Of a stretch of 64,000 nucleotides of DNA, positions 60,265 through 64,000 are shown in pieces. How positions within the stretch are numbered: position 1 is the stretch's first letter; each line of letters begins with the position of its first letter. The position numbers and the translations under genes are program-made. Origin of the DNA: Acanthaster planci. Its lineage: Eukaryota; Echinodermata; Asteroidea; Valvatida; Acanthasteridae. The stretch lies in contig NW_019091407.1 of the NCBI RefSeq assembly GCF_001949145.1, forward strand, positions 410,361-474,360. Reading direction: 5' to 3'. The notes beneath the pieces were generated by a model, which saw only the letters and a program-made list of their open reading frames with translations, was not told the origin of the DNA and searched no databases.

Positions 60265-63200
60265 TGATGCAATGATGGAATTGAAAACATAATACATCAT
60301 CCTCACACTAGGTCTCTTTCTCGAGATTTTCGTCTGGTTTTTCGGTAGGCGGCAGGCCTCATAGTCATAATAAAACGGAGTCCCCTGGGTAGAATACGCA
60401 ATAGACAGACATGTTTTTCTCATCAGAAACGGAGAAATCAGAGAAGCAAGTCACATGAAATGGATGTGGACCTCAAATTTAAGAAAGTATCTGACATGCA
60501 TTCCCACTCCCCAGTATACTAAGCCTACGCCGAATGCCAGTGTAGGCCTAATGGCTGAAAAATACTGCGTAGTTACCCAGACTAAGAGTGGCCTCCCACG
60601 CTCTGATCCCCATCCACTTTTATGTGCCACCCTCACCTATACACCGACAGAAAATGTGGATTACACCGACGATAAACAAATTGCCGTAAGGAATTTGCCT
60701 TAACCTTGAAATTCCCAACGCATGTTTATTTTTTTCTTTGAGTGTTAAACTGATTTGAGGCAAAGGTACAGGAATCATAATAAGGCGTATTATACATGTC
60801 GCAATTGAACATTAAAAATGCGGTAAAATGGCGAAATTGGAACACCTCCAATGATTTTTTGTTTGCTTGGTTTGCTTAGAAACTCATTATACAAATACAC
60901 AACAACTGGAATCGTGTTATCGTTGTATATCTGCAGTCTTAATTTAAAACAATTATCAACAAATTAAGAAAAAGGAGAAAAGAATCCAGCATTCTCAAAG
61001 CAGTTTTAGTCTACCAAAATAATTTGTATAATATGGAAGTTCCATTTTCTCCTGTCAGAGCTGCACTAAAACAATGTCATTTGTCTTTCAACAGGTGAAG
61101 GTGGTGCGTCTTGGTTTAGTGACTAAAAGAGATAGTGGCAGGGCGTCAGGTGATGTTTCGCTCCTTTACGGCCGAAAGAGACAATGCCTGAATACAAAAC
61201 TATCAAGATGAAGTAATTGGGGATGGGGTAGAATGGGGATGGAGACATTATTACGCCTGGTGCACGACCACTTTCTGGCTAAACTTTAACATCTCTTCGC
61301 TCGTCGTCACCCATCGCCCGTACAGGGCGTCGGGAACAGAAAATGCATGATCTGGTTTTTGTCCAGCACTCATCGGATAGAATTCGTTAATAACATGGGT
61401 TAACACTTGGACAGCGTGCGCGTGGCGCGTATGCACTGAGTATGTATGTGATACATTAAAAGAGCAAGGAGCCCACAAGGCTTTTTGTCTGAAGCTGTAA
61501 TAGTCTGGTTCCCTGCCCAAAGATTCCCTGACGACTCTTGATAACAAAATATCCAGTGGGCAATACTGCAAGTGTATCCCCACTGAGAGCATGTTTTAAG
61601 CACAAAGCCTTCATTGGTCGAAGGAGGTTATATTTTGCATTTCGGCCAAGGCGACCTTCGTTTTCAGTGGGGATCAACAGTTGCCATTGGGATATGTTTA
61701 CATTCAACAGCTAGCCTACCTACCCAGCTGGGAATAACCGAACATCAACGGTACCATCCGAACATGCCGAATATAGACGGGACGACTTCGGAATATTTCA
61801 GTTATTTCCTGAAAACTGGAGGAATTCCTCCAGTCTTGGTCACGTGGACATTGGGTGATACCCAACCCTTGATGCGTTTAGAGTTGTCAGAATCATCGGG
61901 TCTGGTATCCAGACTGAAGCTATGACGTATTCGTTTCAAACAATTTTGTAAAAGTCATTTACCCTTCTCACAAGTGAACACCCCCCTCCCCCAAGATTTT
62001 CAACCCAACTCCACCAAAACTCCAAAGCCCCAACCTCACCTTCATGATTAAGGGGCGACGATTTTCTCCACGAGGAAAGAATGCACCATGAACAGTCTTC
62101 AGGATAAAGGTAACTTGACCCCAAATTCTAATAGCAAAGAATAAACTCAGAGACGGCATGCTGCCGGCGATAGCATGTTAACCCAATTTGTCCCACGACA
62201 GGCCAAAGCGGGTCGTGACAGCAGGTGGATATCCTGGTCTCGTTTGCAGCATAGTCTTGCGCTGGCAAAGGGACCTCCTGTCGCCTCACACCTGCGTGCT
62301 GTAGTGAACAAACCCTGAGTTGGTGGGCCACTCCACTCATCAGTAGCTCGAGTTAAGGCGATTGTTTACACCTCGGGTGTTAGAGCTAACACCTTCGATA
62401 TACCATGTAATTGATGCAAACCAAAGATAAACACGTTGACACCTTTACCCAGTATGCCGAAACAGATAAGACTTGACAGGCAGACCGCAGCTGCCACTAG
62501 ACTGGTAACCAGGCCATCTGGTCATTTTGGGGGCTCCAAGGTGTCGCGACTACTTGGGTGAGAACAAAAGGGGGCGCTGTGCATTTTTATTAACCAGGGT
62601 TTCGAAAGTTCGTACAAGGCCTCGGAAAGCATTTTTAATGCGACATTAGGGAAAACTCGGATTGAGTTTGCTGTGTATATATATAAAAATGAAAAAAGAA
62701 AAGAAATCAGCTCTTTTTGGTGGTCTGTGTATACTCCAGGGTTGGGTTGTACTGATTCCACACAGAAAATCACGACAAAAAATAATTCTGAATGGGCAAT
62801 AAAGGCACATGGACGAGTGCCATTGAAATATGTAGTATACTGCCGAGAGAACTTCTGGCTTTGCAAGACGACGTTTGTAAATGTTCACGACATTAATTTT
62901 GTCGATTATTTGGTTTGTTTTTGGCACCAGAAATACTCATATATTTGCCGATCTTAGCTTCTGCTGTAACCTTAAAGTGACTGTAGCTGTATCTAATTTT
63001 AACCTTTTGTTCAGTAATATAGTTTCATCCAGTCTCGGAGGCTTTGTGGATAAAGCGAACGTGCTTTAGAACAACGTCAACCACAACCAACCGAGTTTTG
63101 AGAACCAAGTGCTCGGGCAAATGCTTTGCTTGGAGCCTGAATCATTTTCATGCAAACCTTAGGAAGTGACGTGTACCAACGACGGATGATTGTCTGACGG

Positions 63201-64000
63201 TATAGGTTTGATGAGACAAACTTTTATCTTGCTTTTAAAAAAACAATTGAAATTACTCGGGTATCGTTTGGCTCAAGCAGTTAATGAATGAACCACACAG
63301 TCCATCCCCTGCTCACCAGATCAGGGCGACCGATTTTCTTCGGGGAACTCGTCACCAACCAATGGAATTCTGTTCCCCTCCGAAGGAAATTTGTCCCTTG
63401 GTCGAATTCCATTAATTGTATTGATATAATCTGAATAAGTTACTCCAATTTATGATACTCGTATTGTTTCTTAATTAACTTTGAAGAACTGCTTGTTTGG
63501 TGCACGTATGCAGAAAAAAAGCTATCAGTCATAGTAAACTGTGTGTACGCCATGTCGTCCTAATCTTACTGATTACGCTGAAATCTTTTTTTCAACGGAG
63601 GACACAGCAAAAGAAAAACCCCTTGTCGTGCGTAGGTGCTACAACATTAAATTCCCGTCAATACTATTTATCTAAGACAAAAACCTCCCTACGTGTGTTT
63701 TTTTTTTTAAAGTTCGTGTGCTGGTCAAATTTGTAATACATTTCATTAGTTGGTAAGACAAGTGAAAGCTGCGCAAAATGAACGGCGAACTATGAGATGA
63801 GTTTGTACAGTATCCGCCTTGAGCAGAAGTACCCCCTCGTCGGTTGAAGAGAACCATGTTGGTGTTTATTTTGTCAGTAGCGACGCGACCATTCCACAGT
63901 AGGTTTTGCACCAGCAAAGTGTATACCAGGTGAGATATGGGACGGAGGGGTACCCCCTTACCTGTCCAATCCCTATACACACTCTAGACTATTGTTATCT
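60265..64000. other. Right flank, no gene recognised
   Basis: Only short open frames without family resemblance. A small palindrome, GGTGTTAGAGCTAACACC, lies at 62376-62393 and uses the same GGTGTTA heptamer as the 23.3-kb MITE. Nothing else could be supported. Confidence 0.45.

Noticed and set aside
1-64000. CRISPR array, operon structure or prokaryotic promoter/RBS features
   Set aside because: None seen; the split genes show this is eukaryotic nuclear DNA.

Overview
The window is animal (metazoan) nuclear DNA. Genes are split by GT-AG introns of 0.3 to 7 kb, most of the sequence is AT-rich and non-coding, and several families of short inverted-repeat elements, a tRNA-derived SINE and a dead LINE are present. 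The two gene families and the repeats fit a marine invertebrate deuterostome (echinoderm, hemichordate or lancelet); I lean to echinoderm but cannot prove it from sequence alone.

Two genes can be rebuilt exon by exon, and their exons join in frame from ATG to stop. On the + strand, 2333-9176, six coding exons make a 244-residue DNAJC4-type J-protein: an N-terminal J domain with HPD, one membrane segment and a basic, helical tail. On the - strand, 58443 down to 36334, nine coding exons make a 520-residue secreted SMOC-type matricellular protein: signal peptide, Kazal/follistatin-like domain, thyroglobulin-1 domain, EF-hand (EC) domain, an acidic and a proline-rich linker, a second thyroglobulin-1 domain and a second EF-hand domain. 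Vertebrate SMOCs have one EC domain, at the C-terminus; here an EC domain follows each thyroglobulin domain. This duplicated Tg-EC layout is the most interesting thing in the window.

The genes point toward each other (tail to tail) and are separated by about 27 kb. That stretch holds a LINE reverse-transcriptase relic (11.76-13.18 kb), hairpins, two compact inverted-repeat elements (21.9-22.5 kb and 23.27-23.50 kb), a possible decayed zinc-finger sequence (31.5-31.8 kb) and a MITE copy (34.5 kb). The same MITE family recurs in a DNAJC4 intron (5.3 kb) and a SMOC intron (50.1 kb). The right end, 58.4-64 kb, is upstream of SMOC and carries a SINE with an 8-bp target-site duplication (59.96-60.26 kb). 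Two exon-like segments (14.1 kb + strand, 53.7 kb - strand) belong to neither gene and remain unexplained.

The gene products are not functionally linked: one is an intracellular membrane-anchored Hsp70 co-chaperone, the other an extracellular matrix/BMP-pathway modulator. Untranslated exons, transcription starts and poly(A) sites could not be fixed.
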